A DNA stretch of 64,000 nt from Nocardiopsis metallicus (GTDB lineage Bacteria; Actinomycetota; Actinomycetes; Streptosporangiales; Streptosporangiaceae): positions 6,448,001-6,512,000 of the forward strand of contig NZ_JACHDO010000001.1 in NCBI RefSeq assembly GCF_014201115.1, given 5' to 3'. Under the pieces are notes generated by a model. That model saw only the letters and a list, made by a program, of their open reading frames with translations, was not told the DNA's origin and did not search any database. A program made the position numbers and the translations under genes. Numbering within the stretch: position 1 is the stretch's first letter; each line of letters opens with the position of its first letter. Shown here piece after piece: positions 25,009 to 34,206 of the stretch.

Positions 25009-26666
25009 TCCCCCTCAACCTCGCGGACGGGGCGCCTCCGGCGCTCCACGGCGTCACCGAGGCGCCGCCCGCCCTGGACTGGTGGCTGCTGTCGCCGCTC
25101 CTGGTGCTGTTCGGCGCCGGTGTGCTGGCGGTGCTCTTCGAGGCCTTCTGGCCCAAGGGCTCCCGCCGCACCGTGCAGATCGCCCTCACGGCGATCTCCC
25201 TGCTGGTCACCTTCGGGCTGATCGTCCTCCAGGTGGAGGCGGTCGGCGAGGGCACCACCGTCGGCAACGGCGTGCTGGCGCTGGACCGCACGGTGCTCTT
25301 CTTCCAGGGCACCATCACCGTGCTGGCCCTGATCAGCCTCATGTTGATCGCCGAGCGGCGGGACGGCCGGGACGCGTTCTCGGCCCAGGCCGCCACGGTC
25401 CCGGGCAGCGAGGAGGAGCGCACGCACATCCTCGCGGGTTCGCAGCACACCGAGGTCTACCCGCTGGTGCTGTTCGCGGTGCTGGGCATGCTGATGTTCC
25501 CGGCCTCGAACGACTTCCTGGTCATGTTCATCGCTCTGGAGGTCATGAGCCTGCCGCTGTACCTGCTGTGCGGTCTGGCCCGCAGGCGCCGCCTGTTCTC
25601 GCAGGAGGCCGCTGTCAAGTACTTCCTGCTGGGCGCGTTCTCCTCGGCGTTCTTCCTGTTCGGCATCGCCATGGTCTACGGCTACGCGGGCTCGGTGAAC
25701 TTCGCCGTGATCCGTCAGGCCGTGGAGTCCGGCGGCGCCGAGATCTTCCAGGGCGGCAACGGCGAACCGCTGCTGCTGATGGGTGTGGGCCTGGTCGCGA
25801 TCGGCCTGCTGTTCAAGGTCGGCGCCGTGCCCTTCCACAACTGGAAGCCGGATGTCTACCAGGGCGCACCGACCCCGATCACCGCGCTGATGGCCTCCTG
25901 CACGCTGGTCGCCGCCTTCGGCGCCCTGCTGCGGGTGTTCTTCGTGCCCTTCGGGACCTCGGCGCAGATCTGGGAGCCGATGCTGTGGACGGTGGCCGTC
26001 CTGACGATGGTCGTCGCCGCGATCGTGGCCGTCACCCAGCGAGACATCAAGCGGCTGCTGGCCTACTCCTCGGTGGTGCACGCCGGGTTCATCCTCACCG
26101 CCGTGGTCGCGGGCAGCGTCGAGGGCCTCGCGGGCGCCATGTTCTACCTGGCCGCCTACGGGTTCACCACGCTGGGCGCGTTCGCCGTCGTCACCCTGAT
26201 CCGTACCAGGGACGGCGGTCAGGAGCTCGGTGACATCGACAAGTGGGCCGGGCTGGGGCGCCGCTCCCCGGGACTGGCCCTGGCGCTGTCGCTGTTCCTG
26301 CTGGCCTTCGCCGGTATCCCGCTGACCAGCGGGTTCATCGGCAAGTTCGCGGTGTTCGAGGCGGCCGTGGCGGCCGGGGCGACCCCGCTGGTCGTGGTCG
26401 GCGTCCTCAGCAGCGCCATCACCGCGTTCTTCTACGTCCGGATCATCGTTGTGATGTTCTTCCGGGATTCGGAGGGCGAGGGCCCCACGGTGGCCCGCGC
26501 CGGTTTCCTCACCGGCGGTGTGATCACCGTGGGTGTCGCGGCCACGCTGGCGCTCGGGATCTTCCCGGGAGCCTTCCTGGACACCCTTCTGCCGTCCGGG
26601 GAACCGGGCCAGGAACCCGCCGCGGTGATGGTCGACCAGGTCACGGAGGCTCCCGCCGGGGAATGA
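25005..26666 (+). CDS. nuoN: NADH-quinone oxidoreductase subunit N
   Basis: This 553-aa proton-channel subunit closes the nuo operon. Key parts are MFIALEVMSLPLYLLCGLAR, with the helix-5 glutamate, FKVGAVPFHNWKPDVYQGAP, with the conserved lysine, and TQRDIKRLLAYSSVVHAGFI. GTG at 25005 overlaps the nuoM stop. All 14 subunits are present and intact, so a full complex I is expected. Confidence 0.95.
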   Translation: MIPLNLADGAPPALHGVTEAPPALDWWLLSPLLVLFGAGVLAVLFEAFWPKGSRRTVQIALTAISLLVTFGLIVLQVEAVGEGTTVGNGVLALDRTVLFFQGTITVLALISLMLIAERRDGRDAFSAQAATVPGSEEERTHILAGSQHTEVYPLVLFAVLGMLMFPASNDFLVMFIALEVMSLPLYLLCGLARRRRLFSQEAAVKYFLLGAFSSAFFLFGIAMVYGYAGSVNFAVIRQAVESGGAEIFQGGNGEPLLLMGVGLVAIGLLFKVGAVPFHNWKPDVYQGAPTPITALMASCTLVAAFGALLRVFFVPFGTSAQIWEPMLWTVAVLTMVVAAIVAVTQRDIKRLLAYSSVVHAGFILTAVVAGSVEGLAGAMFYLAAYGFTTLGAFAVVTLIRTRDGGQELGDIDKWAGLGRRSPGLALALSLFLLAFAGIPLTSGFIGKFAVFEAAVAAGATPLVVVGVLSSAITAFFYVRIIVVMFFRDSEGEGPTVARAGFLTGGVITVGVAATLALGIFPGAFLDTLLPSGEPGQEPAAVMVDQVTEAPAGE

Positions 26667-26805
26667 CCGCAGACCCGGGTGTGGCTTTGGACGATCATTC
26701 CGGGTCGGATACCGTGGCAAGTCGGATCATGTTCATGTGCTGAGCGTGCGGCGGCCCCCTCACAGGGGGTCGCCGACACGCCCGTTCAACAGGTGGAGCT
26801 TTACG

Positions 26806-27810
26806 GTGAGCGGTGCTGTCCCGAGCGGTTTTCTCGCTCTGCCGAGAGTCGACCCGACCCTGGCCAGCCAGATCCAGGACGACCTGGAGAAGGTCGAGGA
26901 ACTGCTGAGGGAGTCGGTTCGGTCGAGCGACCCCCTGCTGACCGAGGCCGCCTCCCACCTGCTGGCGGCCGGAGGCAAGCGCTTCCGCGCCATGCTGGTG
27001 CTGCTCGCGGCCCACTTCGGCGACCCCCGGGTCCCCGACCTCATCCCGGCGGCCGCCGTGGTCGAGCTGACCCACGTGGCCACGCTCTACCACGACGACG
27101 TCATGGACGAGGCGGAGCTGCGCCGCGGCAAGCCCAGCGCCAACCAGCGCTGGGGCAACACCATCGCCATCCTCACCGGTGACTTCGTGTTCGCCAAAGC
27201 CTCGACGATGCTGGCCGACCTCGGTACGGAGGCCGTGCGTTTGCAGGCCGAGACCTTCGCGCGTCTGGTCCAGGGCCAGATCCTGGAGACCTCCGGTCCG
27301 CGCGACGGCGTCGACCCGCTCGACCACTACCTCAACGTCATCGATGACAAGACCGCGTCGCTGATCGCCTCCTCCGCGGAGTTCGGCGGCATGTTCGGCA
27401 AGGTCGACCCGGAGACGGTGAGCACCCTGACGCGGGCCTGTGACGCGCTGGGTATGGCCTTCCAACTGGCCGACGACATCCTCGATGTCGCGAGTGAGAG
27501 CGACGAGTCCGGCAAGGTGCCCGGCACGGACCTGCGCGAGGGTGTGCTGACCCTGCCGATGTTCTACGCGATGCGCTCCCAGGAGGCGGCGGACGAGCGG
27601 CTGAAGTCGATGCTGGGCCGCCCGCTGGGGGACGAGGAGGCCGAGGAGGCCCTGGCGCTGCTGCGCCCGCACCCGGCCATGGCCGAGGCCGACGCCACCC
27701 TGCGCGGCTGGGCCGACAAGGCCCGCCAGGAGCTGTCCACCCTGCCGGACATCCCGGCGCGGGACGCGTTCCTGGCGCTGTGCGACTACGTGGTGGAACG
27801 CAACGGCTGA
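26806..27810 (+). CDS. Long-chain polyprenyl diphosphate synthase (menaquinone side chain)
   Basis: This 334-aa trans-isoprenyl diphosphate synthase elongates an allylic diphosphate with isopentenyl diphosphate. The first aspartate-rich motif is LYHDDVMDEAELRRGK and the second is QLADDILDVASESDESGK; GGKRFRAMLVLLAA and GNTIAILTGDFVFAKAS also match the family. Small residues before the first motif point to a long-chain product. Its place directly after nuo, in a window with menG and menJ, argues for menaquinone tail synthesis; the exact chain length cannot be read. The GTG at 26806 is chosen because GGAG lies 9 bp upstream; an earlier in-frame start at 26737 lacks this. Confidence 0.88.
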   Translation: MSGAVPSGFLALPRVDPTLASQIQDDLEKVEELLRESVRSSDPLLTEAASHLLAAGGKRFRAMLVLLAAHFGDPRVPDLIPAAAVVELTHVATLYHDDVMDEAELRRGKPSANQRWGNTIAILTGDFVFAKASTMLADLGTEAVRLQAETFARLVQGQILETSGPRDGVDPLDHYLNVIDDKTASLIASSAEFGGMFGKVDPETVSTLTRACDALGMAFQLADDILDVASESDESGKVPGTDLREGVLTLPMFYAMRSQEAADERLKSMLGRPLGDEEAEEALALLRPHPAMAEADATLRGWADKARQELSTLPDIPARDAFLALCDYVVERNG

Positions 27811-27853
27811 CCTGCAGGACCACCGCCCCCGATTCTTGCTGAGGCCCCCGCCA

Positions 27854-27880
27854 CCCGGCACGGGTGCCGGGGGTCTTCGG
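27854..27880. terminator. Intrinsic terminator after the polyprenyl synthase
   Basis: CCCGGCAC-GG-GTGCCGGG is a perfect 8-bp stem with a 2-nt loop (probably opening to 4), followed by GGTCTTCGGT. It ends the long respiratory transcript. The stretch 27811-28042 holds no gene. Confidence 0.7.
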
Positions 27881-28042
27881 TACCCCCGACCCCGCCCGCC
27901 CCGCGCTTTCTCGACGCCGACGTCAGAGAACTGTGTCTGAGTCGCCCGGGTGATCCGGACAACCACAGGGGTGGCGGTGGAGTCCCAAGGGTGGTTTCCG
28001 CAGCATCGGATCCACCCTTCGACACGCTTGGAGCTCCCCCCC

Positions 28043-28786
28043 GTGAACCGACCCTCTCTGCTGTCGGCCGCCCGTGCCTGGTGGTGGGCGGCGCCTGTGT
28101 CCGCGGTGCTGTTGGGCGCCTCGGCCGGATGCTCGCCGTGGAACGAACCGGCGGAGGAGGCGCCCGAGGCCGAGGCCTCGGCCGCCCCCTCCGCGGAGGG
28201 GGCCGAGCCCGAGCGAGGGGGTATCGGTCTGCTGGACCCCCAAGGGGTCGAGGTGGTCGAGTTCCTGGGGATGGACCAGGCCAGCGGGCCGACGATCCTG
28301 ATCTACACCGCCGATTTCACCAACCTGGGCACCTACGGACCCCACCCGACCCCGGAGGAGGGCGAGGGGCTGGCGGAGATCGACTTCACCTCGGTGGAGG
28401 CCCGGGACGGCTCGGTGGTGCTGACGGCCGAGGTGACCTACCTGTACGGGAGCGGGGACCTGACCGTGCACGCCGACGACTTCGCTGGTCTCGTCCTTCC
28501 CGACGGCTACACGGGGGAGCGGATAGAGGAGTACTCCGCCGAGGAGGAGGGCGTCCTCGCCGTCGTCACCCCGGAGGAGGCCTCGGCCGGGTTCACCCTC
28601 ACTTTCGAGGGGCTGCCCGAAGTGAGCCTGCTCCGTTACGAAATTCTCTCGGAGAACGCGCACGTCCGTGACAGTCAGCGGGAGCCGGACCCGATCGCCA
28701 CCGAGAGGTGTGTCGACGCGGGGGAGGAGGACGCCCGGGTCTGGAGTCAGACCGACGGCGCTCCCTGCGATCCCGACTGGGGCTGA
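28043..28786 (+). CDS. Putative lipoprotein of unknown function
   Basis: This 247-aa protein has a lipoprotein signal: positive N-terminus, hydrophobic core, and a lipobox LLGASAGC with the cysteine at about residue 30. An acidic Ala/Glu/Pro linker and a folded domain of about 190 residues (GVEVVEFLGMDQASGPTILI; VTYLYGSGDLTVHADDFAGL) follow. I do not recognise the domain. Lipid anchoring to the outer face of the membrane is inferred. The GTG at 28043 is the start that gives the signal peptide. Confidence 0.65.
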   Translation: MNRPSLLSAARAWWWAAPVSAVLLGASAGCSPWNEPAEEAPEAEASAAPSAEGAEPERGGIGLLDPQGVEVVEFLGMDQASGPTILIYTADFTNLGTYGPHPTPEEGEGLAEIDFTSVEARDGSVVLTAEVTYLYGSGDLTVHADDFAGLVLPDGYTGERIEEYSAEEEGVLAVVTPEEASAGFTLTFEGLPEVSLLRYEILSENAHVRDSQREPDPIATERCVDAGEEDARVWSQTDGAPCDPDWG

Positions 28787-28834
28787 CCGGACCCCGCCGT
28801 ACTCGGCCTCCCGGGACCACCGCGTCTGAGCCGC

Positions 28835-29840
28835 TCAGACGGTGGGCAGGGCGATGCCCAGCCTCGTCCGGACGCGGGCGTACCGGGCCGCGGGGTTCGT
28901 GTCCAGGTAACTCCACAGGGCCCCGTACTCCGGAACCACGGTTCCGGCCCGGGCGAGGACGGCCGCGGCCCGCTGTTCGTCGCCGCCGACGTACAGCGCG
29001 GAACCCAGGCAGTGCGCGTCCGCCGCCGCGGTGGGGTACGAGGGATCGCCGCAGAGCCAGCGGTCGGCGGCCCCGGCGACCTCCGCGGCCACCGCGGGGT
29101 CACCGTAGTAGTCCCGCAGCGTCTTCCCCACCGCGCCGTAGGTGTCCAGACCCCGATCGTCCAGGGCCATGGCGGCGTACTCGAAGTGGGCCTGGACGAT
29201 CAGTAGGTGGGACCGGTCACCGGGAGGGGCCTTGCGGGGGGTCTCCCTGGCGAAGGTGAACATCTCCTCGTGGGAACCCCGCCACTTGTGGCACAGCACC
29301 TGGAGTCTGCCCTCCATCGCGGAGTGATGGTGCGGGTCGAGTGCGACGATCCGCTCCCACAGCCGGTCCATCTCCTCCCGGGGGATCTCCATACCCAGCC
29401 CGAACCACTGGAGTTGGTCCAGGGCGGTGGGGGTCAGAGTCGTCTGCGCCGCGTACAGGAGGGGCTCGCGGGCGGAGGCCAGCATCTCGTGGAAGCGCTT
29501 GAAACGCTCAGGACCGACGTCCCTGGCGCGCTGGGAGGTACGGACTTCCCAGGCGGCCTTCACCCGGGTGGCGCCCGCCCACAGGAGCAGGTCCGGTTCG
29601 GGGTCGGGCTGGTCCATCCCGGACTCCAGCTTGGCGAGCAGGGGGATCGTCCGGTCGGAGAGCACGTGCAGGCGCAGTGACCGGAGCTGGGGGTCGTCAG
29701 TGCCCAGGAGCGACAGGCCCATGGCGATGTCACCGCTGGTGACGGCGGGGAGGGCGGAGGCGAGGTCGGGGTCGCGCCAGGCCTCGCCGTAGATGAGGCC
29801 GTGTTTGCGGGCGACGCGGTTGTCGTCCCACTCGATGACG
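28835..29840 (-). pseudogene. Hypothetical protein gene, 5' end cut off by an IS110 element
   Basis: An open frame of at least 295 codons from ATG 29722 ends at 28835. Protein-like sequence continues in frame upstream of that ATG (VIEWDDNRVARKHGLIYGEA, then WRDPDLASALPAVTSGDIA) up to the IS110 junction, so the native start is probably lost. The protein is alpha-helical with TPR-like spacing (DQLQWFGLGMEIPREEMDRL; HFEYAAMALDDRGLD). No enzyme motif is recognised. The sequence across the IS does not continue the frame, so the missing part may have been deleted. A shortened but functional product from 29722 cannot be excluded. Confidence 0.6.
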
Positions 29841-31014
29841 CTTCTATGTCAAGTGGCGGGTTGAAGACAGACCTCAGCCCGCCCTCTCACCACTTGATCA
29901 GCGACCATCGCCCGATACACCACATCCACCAGATGCCGCTTCAAAGCCCGATACGCACCCTTGGTGCCCTTGGCCCCCTCCCGGGAACGCACGAACTCCC
30001 GCGCTGGCTCACCCAGCCGGACCTGGACCACCCCGATCGAGTGCAACGCCCGGTTCACCTGCCGGTTCCCACCCCGGTGCAACCGGTGCCGATCCCGCCC
30101 CGAGGAGAACACCGGAATCGGCGCGCTCCCCGCCCACCGCGCCATCCTCGCCGAGGTCGCAAACCGCGACACATCCCCCACCTGCGCAAGCAACACCGCA
30201 GCCCAGACCACACCCACACCACGAATCCCCAACAGGTTCGGCGCCAACGGCTCCACCAACTCCTTCAGGCGCCGCTCCACCTCGGCCGCACGCACGAACA
30301 GGGTGTGGATCTCCTCCAACTGCTCCAGCAGAGCCCACCGCACCATCTCGTCCAACCCGGCCCCCTCCACCAGCGCACGCACCCGCCCCACCTTGGCCCG
30401 GGTTTTCAACGCCCCCTGGCCCAGGCGGTGGTCCAGCTCGATGTGCACCGCCGCCAGCACCCGGTTGGTCAGGGCCACACGCTGATCGGTCAGGTTCTGG
30501 CGCAGGTTCACCAGCACACGCACCTGCCGCACCTGCGGGTCGATCCGGTGGCGGGCCAGGTCAGGGTCGGCCAGGGCCGCACGCGCGATGGCCACCGCGT
30601 CGATCACGTCGGACTTGGCGCCCACCGGCCCGCCCAGGCGGCGGTGGGCGGCCATGGCGCGCGGTGGCACCCACACCACTTCCTGGCCCGCCCCCAGCAG
30701 AGCGTCGGCCAGGGCCCGGCCCAGGCCGGGGCCGCCCTCGATGGCCCACAGCACCGGGCTGTTTGCGGCCAGGGCGCGGATCCAGGCCAAGAGCTGGCCC
30801 AGGGCCTGGGGGCCTGTGTTGACCTTCTTGGCCCTGCCCAGGCGGGTGCCGTCCTGGGCCAGCGCGACGGCCTGGTGCATGTCCTTGTGCGGATCGATAC
30901 CCACTGTCACCATGGTGGTGTCCTGCTTCCTCTTGGTCAGGAACGGGACGACTACCAGGGCCCTGGCCCGGGGGACAGATCTACTGTGAGTTATCGGCTG
31001 CACAGGCTTCTATG
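29841..31014 (-). mobile_element. IS110-family element with 9-bp direct repeats at its ends
   Basis: The element is about 1.16 kb. GCTTCTATG occurs at 29841-29849 and again at 31006-31014 (placement uncertain by one base), immediately outside the recombinase gene. IS110 members lack ordinary inverted repeats and use a DEDD recombinase guided by a bridge RNA encoded in a noncoding end. Here only about 92 bp lie upstream of the recombinase start and almost nothing downstream, so the space for such an RNA is tight. Confidence 0.75.
29849..30913 (-). CDS. IS110-family DEDD recombinase/transposase
   Basis: The N-terminal RuvC-like DEDD domain begins VTVGIDPHKDMHQAVALAQD (first Asp), continues LWAIEGGPGLGRALADALL (Glu), and has the paired acidic residues in KSDVIDAVAIARAAL. 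The C-terminal Transposase_20-type domain has LLGIRGVGVVWAAVLLAQVG and RFATSARMARWAGSAPIPVF. The ATG at 30913 is chosen because it opens the domain (MVTVGID); a GTG at 31003 would add 30 unrelated residues. The protein is about 354 aa, near the usual 330-400. The frame is intact, so the element may be mobile. Confidence 0.9.
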   Translation of the reverse strand: MVTVGIDPHKDMHQAVALAQDGTRLGRAKKVNTGPQALGQLLAWIRALAANSPVLWAIEGGPGLGRALADALLGAGQEVVWVPPRAMAAHRRLGGPVGAKSDVIDAVAIARAALADPDLARHRIDPQVRQVRVLVNLRQNLTDQRVALTNRVLAAVHIELDHRLGQGALKTRAKVGRVRALVEGAGLDEMVRWALLEQLEEIHTLFVRAAEVERRLKELVEPLAPNLLGIRGVGVVWAAVLLAQVGDVSRFATSARMARWAGSAPIPVFSSGRDRHRLHRGGNRQVNRALHSIGVVQVRLGEPAREFVRSREGAKGTKGAYRALKRHLVDVVYRAMVADQVVRGRAEVCLQPAT

Positions 31015-31334
31015 AGGTCACTCCCGCGGCCAGGGCCTTGGCCTGCGAGCGCTGGTGGACAGGTCATCGATAGGTCCACGCGGGACAGATCTTGCTGGAG
31101 TCACCCCAGCGCCGCTGCCGGGCGGCTCCCGTCGAAACCCTCCCGACACCCACCATGGTGAACCAGTAGATCTTGCTGAGAACCATGTCCTGATTCTTGC
31201 GGACGCAAAAATGGACAAGTTGCACTTAAAGGATCAAGTTGGCCACGATCTCGGTGGCGTGCGGCTGGTGCTGGCAGTGGTCGCGCGTGTTCTGTTGGCG
31301 GCCCTGGCGGGGCGCGAGGCCGCTCGGGGGGTAC
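31015..31334. other. Non-coding stretch between the IS110 element and the monooxygenase promoter
   Basis: No reading frame here looks protein-like on either strand. The segment might contain remnants displaced by the IS110 insertion; I see nothing definite in it. Confidence 0.35.
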
Positions 31335-31362
31335 TTGACGAGGATTTGAACGTACGTACAAT
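31335..31362 (+). promoter_or_regulatory. Promoter with an embedded palindrome, for the flavin monooxygenase
   Basis: TTGACG (31335-31340) and TACAAT (31357-31362), 16 bp apart, make a good housekeeping-type promoter 35 bp before the gene. The palindrome GTACGTAC (31352-31359) overlaps the -10, a typical position for a TetR-family repressor site. No such regulator is adjacent. Confidence 0.55.
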
Positions 31363-31396
31363 CAAAAGTGAGGCACGCGAACCCCTGGAGGCCGAC

Positions 31397-32581
31397 ATGT
31401 CCGAAACGCGAGTCCTGATCTCCGGTGGCGGGGTCGCCGGTCCCGCCCTGGCCTACTGGCTGCACCGGTACGGGTTCCGCCCGACCATCGTCGAACGGTC
31501 GCCGACGGTGCGCGCTGTCGGCCACCGCCTCCAGATCGAGGGCGTCGGGGTCGAGGCACTGCGCCGTATGGGAGTTCTGGGGCAGGCGCGTGAGCGGGGA
31601 TCCTCGGCGCCGGGCGAGGTCCGATTCGGGTTCGGTGGTCGGCGGGAGGTGAAGATCCCCGGCACGTCGCTGGTCAGCGAGGAGAACGGGCTGGTGATCC
31701 GGCGCGGGGAGCTCTGCGAGGTGTTGTACGAGCAGGTCAGTGATGAGGTCGAGTACCTCTTCGACGACTCGGTGACCGGACTCCAGGAGACCGCCGACGG
31801 TGTCACAGTGAGCTTCCAGAACCGGGAGCCGCGCGAGTTCGACCTGGTGGTGGGCGCGGACGGCATCCACTCCAACATCCGGTCCCTGGCCTTCGGGCCG
31901 AAGGAGCGCTTCCGCAGGTACCTGGGGACCAATCTTGCCCTCTTCGAGCTCGAGAACCACCTCGGTCTGACCGATCGCATGGTCGGGAGAATCAAGCCCG
32001 GGCGTGGAGTGCTGCTCGCCCCCTTTCCCGAACCCGACCGTCTCGAATGCACCATCCTCACCCGCGACAAGGAACCCCTGGAGGACCCCGACCGCCACCG
32101 GCGCCTCCTGAAGGAGCGCTTCGCGGGGGACGGGCGGGAGGCGGACCACCTACTGTCGGAGATGGAGACCTCTCCGATGACGCACATGTCGCCCACCGTG
32201 CAGATCCACATGGATTCCTGGACCAGTGGCAGGGTGGCGCTGCTGGGGGACGCGGGCTACTGCCCCGACCCGATGACCGGCCAGGGGAGCACCATGGCGC
32301 TCGTGGGCGCGTGCGTCCTCGGCGGCGCTCTGGCCAGGGCGGGCGGCGACCACCGTACTGCTTTTCCCGCCTACGAACGGGCGATGCGCGAGTTCGTCGA
32401 CGCCAACCACGCCATGGGCGGTACGCACACCTCACTGGCCGCCCCGGACACCGGCGAGCTGGGTCTCCGGGTGATGTCGTTGCTCATGGGGCTGCTGGTC
32501 GGGATCACCGCCCGAACCGGGGTGACGGCGGTGATGAAGCGGGCCTACAACTTCCCGCTGGCCGACCACGTTGCGGCCTGA
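31397..32581 (+). CDS. FAD-dependent aromatic-type monooxygenase
   Basis: This 394-aa class A flavoprotein monooxygenase has three family motifs: the GxGxxG dinucleotide fold at the N-terminus (VLISGGGVAGPALAYWLHRY), the DG motif (DLVVGADGIHSNIRSLAF), and the GD motif (VALLGDAGYCPDPMTGQGST). Such enzymes use NAD(P)H and oxygen to hydroxylate aromatic or polyketide substrates; many in actinobacteria inactivate tetracycline- or rifamycin-like drugs or act in secondary metabolism. No substrate-specific feature is visible. The ATG at 31397 follows GGAGG; longer in-frame starts run into noncoding sequence. Confidence 0.85.
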   Translation: MSETRVLISGGGVAGPALAYWLHRYGFRPTIVERSPTVRAVGHRLQIEGVGVEALRRMGVLGQARERGSSAPGEVRFGFGGRREVKIPGTSLVSEENGLVIRRGELCEVLYEQVSDEVEYLFDDSVTGLQETADGVTVSFQNREPREFDLVVGADGIHSNIRSLAFGPKERFRRYLGTNLALFELENHLGLTDRMVGRIKPGRGVLLAPFPEPDRLECTILTRDKEPLEDPDRHRRLLKERFAGDGREADHLLSEMETSPMTHMSPTVQIHMDSWTSGRVALLGDAGYCPDPMTGQGSTMALVGACVLGGALARAGGDHRTAFPAYERAMREFVDANHAMGGTHTSLAAPDTGELGLRVMSLLMGLLVGITARTGVTAVMKRAYNFPLADHVAA

Positions 32582-32607
32582 GGGCTCCCCGGATCGAACA
32601 CGACGGC

Positions 32608-32634
32608 GGCGCCGCCCCGGAGCGGGGCGGCGCC
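32608..32634. terminator. Bidirectional terminator
   Basis: A perfect 11-bp stem, GGCGCCGCCCC with GGGGCGGCGCC, and a 5-nt loop (GGAGC) sit between the convergent monooxygenase and secreted-protein genes. Confidence 0.8.
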
Positions 32635-32661
32635 GTGACGCTGTGCGGGTGCGGGGAAGGG

Positions 32662-33993
32662 TCAGCGCACGAGGGGGAGGGCCTCGGAGCCGGGCAGTTC
32701 GGTGAAGGTGGGGTGCTCGACCATGCCCGCGGGGGTCTCGGGCTCGGGGCTGCCACCCTCGATGGACACCAGGTCGCTGGTGTCCAGCTGGTCCAGCAGG
32801 CCGCCCTCGCTGAGACCGGCCACCAGGTCCTCGACCGTGGTGGTGTCCAGGCCCTCGGCCACCTGGGGCAGCCCGGCGTCGGCCAGCGGGCCGTTGAGGG
32901 CGATCGGCTCGGCCTTGCCCGCGTCGCCCACACCGGTCAGCAGGGCGTCGGTCAGGTCACCGAAGCCGGGCGCTTCGAAGCCGGGAGCCTCCACCCCGGG
33001 GGTCTGGGCGGCGACCGTCTGGGGCGAGCTCTGCGGGACGGTCTGGACGGCGGTCAGCTTCTCGTCGTCCCAGGCGCGGTTGCCGACCATGCCCAGGACC
33101 TCCTCCTCGCCGAGGCTCACGTAGTTGTCGGCGGTCAGCTCGGTGGCCTCCACCACGTCCTGGAGCCCACCGGGCGTCTCCAGGCCGAAGGCCGCGGCCA
33201 GGTCCCACATGTTGGGCGCGGTGAGGTCGGTGGACTCAGCGGGGGCGGCGGCGCTCATGGGCACCGTGGCGGGGGCCGACTGGGACAGCGCGTCGACCGG
33301 GCCGAGCTCGTTCAGCGACAGCGTGTTCTCACCGGTCAGGCCGGTGACATCGCTGAGCGAGGGCGCCTCGCTCAGCTCGGGCAGACGGCGGTCCCGCAGG
33401 TCGGGCAGCTCGGTGGCGTCCAGCTCGGGCAGTGCGAGCATCTCGTCGCGCATGTCGGCCACGGACTGGACCGTGTGCGGCAGCACCTCGCTGGCGGTCT
33501 CCTCCACGCTCCCACCGGCCTCACGGGCGGTGTCCTCCAGCGCGATGCTGGTGTCCTGGGCGCTGGCCTCCAGGGCCCGGCCCGCGGCCTGGCCGACGGT
33601 GTCGTGCGGGTCGCCGTCCAGACCGGTGGCCTCCTGCGCCTCGGTCACCGCGTCGGCCAGCGGGGAGGGGGGCAGCACGGTGCCCAGGTCCGGGGCGGCC
33701 TTCTCGTTGTTCGCGGCGGCCTGGAGCTCGCTCAGGGCGTTGTCGGCGACCGGGGTGACGCCCTCGGGGGCCAGCTTGTGCATGGTCGGAGCCACACCCT
33801 CGACGAGCGCCCGCTCCACGATGGGAGCGATGTCGTGGGTGACGGTCTCCATGGTCTCGGCACCGGCGCCGGCGACCCCGGCACCGGTGCCGGCGACCCC
33901 GGCGCCGGCCACTCCGGCGCCGAGGGCCACGAAGCCCGCGGTACCCGTGGCCAGGAGAACGGCTCGGGCGGAGAAACGCTTGATCTGCGTCAT
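32662..33993 (-). CDS. Secreted low-complexity protein of unknown function
   Basis: This 443-aa protein has a signal peptide (MTQIKRFSARAVLLATGTAG) followed by a glycine/alanine repeat tract (GVAGAGVAGTGAGVAGAG). The rest is acidic, rich in L, E, T, P and A, with many short DLTxA-like and LPEL segments, and few aromatic residues and cysteines. No known domain is recognised; a wall-associated or spore-surface role is only a guess. The ATG at 33993 has AAGGAAA upstream and begins the signal peptide; the longer frame to 34077 does not look coding. The tail-to-head arrangement with a second secreted protein upstream (34207-35109), separated by a hairpin, suggests related roles. Confidence 0.65.
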   Translation of the reverse strand: MTQIKRFSARAVLLATGTAGFVALGAGVAGAGVAGTGAGVAGAGAETMETVTHDIAPIVERALVEGVAPTMHKLAPEGVTPVADNALSELQAAANNEKAAPDLGTVLPPSPLADAVTEAQEATGLDGDPHDTVGQAAGRALEASAQDTSIALEDTAREAGGSVEETASEVLPHTVQSVADMRDEMLALPELDATELPDLRDRRLPELSEAPSLSDVTGLTGENTLSLNELGPVDALSQSAPATVPMSAAAPAESTDLTAPNMWDLAAAFGLETPGGLQDVVEATELTADNYVSLGEEEVLGMVGNRAWDDEKLTAVQTVPQSSPQTVAAQTPGVEAPGFEAPGFGDLTDALLTGVGDAGKAEPIALNGPLADAGLPQVAEGLDTTTVEDLVAGLSEGGLLDQLDTSDLVSIEGGSPEPETPAGMVEHPTFTELPGSEALPLVR

Positions 33994-34157
33994 GGGTTTC
34001 CTTCTCTGATGAAGCTCTGGACGTCGGATCGGCCGCGACGCCGTGGACGGCGGCCATGGGAAGCCGGTGCGGACCACCGGCTGACGTGAATCACGTGAAC
34101 GACGGCACGGGACTCAGGTCAGCTCCCAGGAGAAGTACCGGAGAAGTACGGGCTGGG

Positions 34158-34204
34158 AACGGTCCGGGGCGCCCAGGGGAGGGCGCGCCTGGGGTGGGAC
34201 CGTT
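34158..34204. terminator. Hairpin after the upstream secreted-protein gene
   Basis: AACGGTCC (34158-34165) pairs with GGACCGTT (34197-34204), enclosing a further CCCAGG/CCTGGG stem. It lies immediately after the stop of the 34207-35109 gene. Confidence 0.55.
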
Positions 34205-34206
34205 CG

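Noticed and set aside
32047..34089. A 680-codon plus-strand frame
   Set aside because: It overlaps the end of the flavin monooxygenase in another frame and is antisense to the secreted protein at 32662-33993; no protein-like features.
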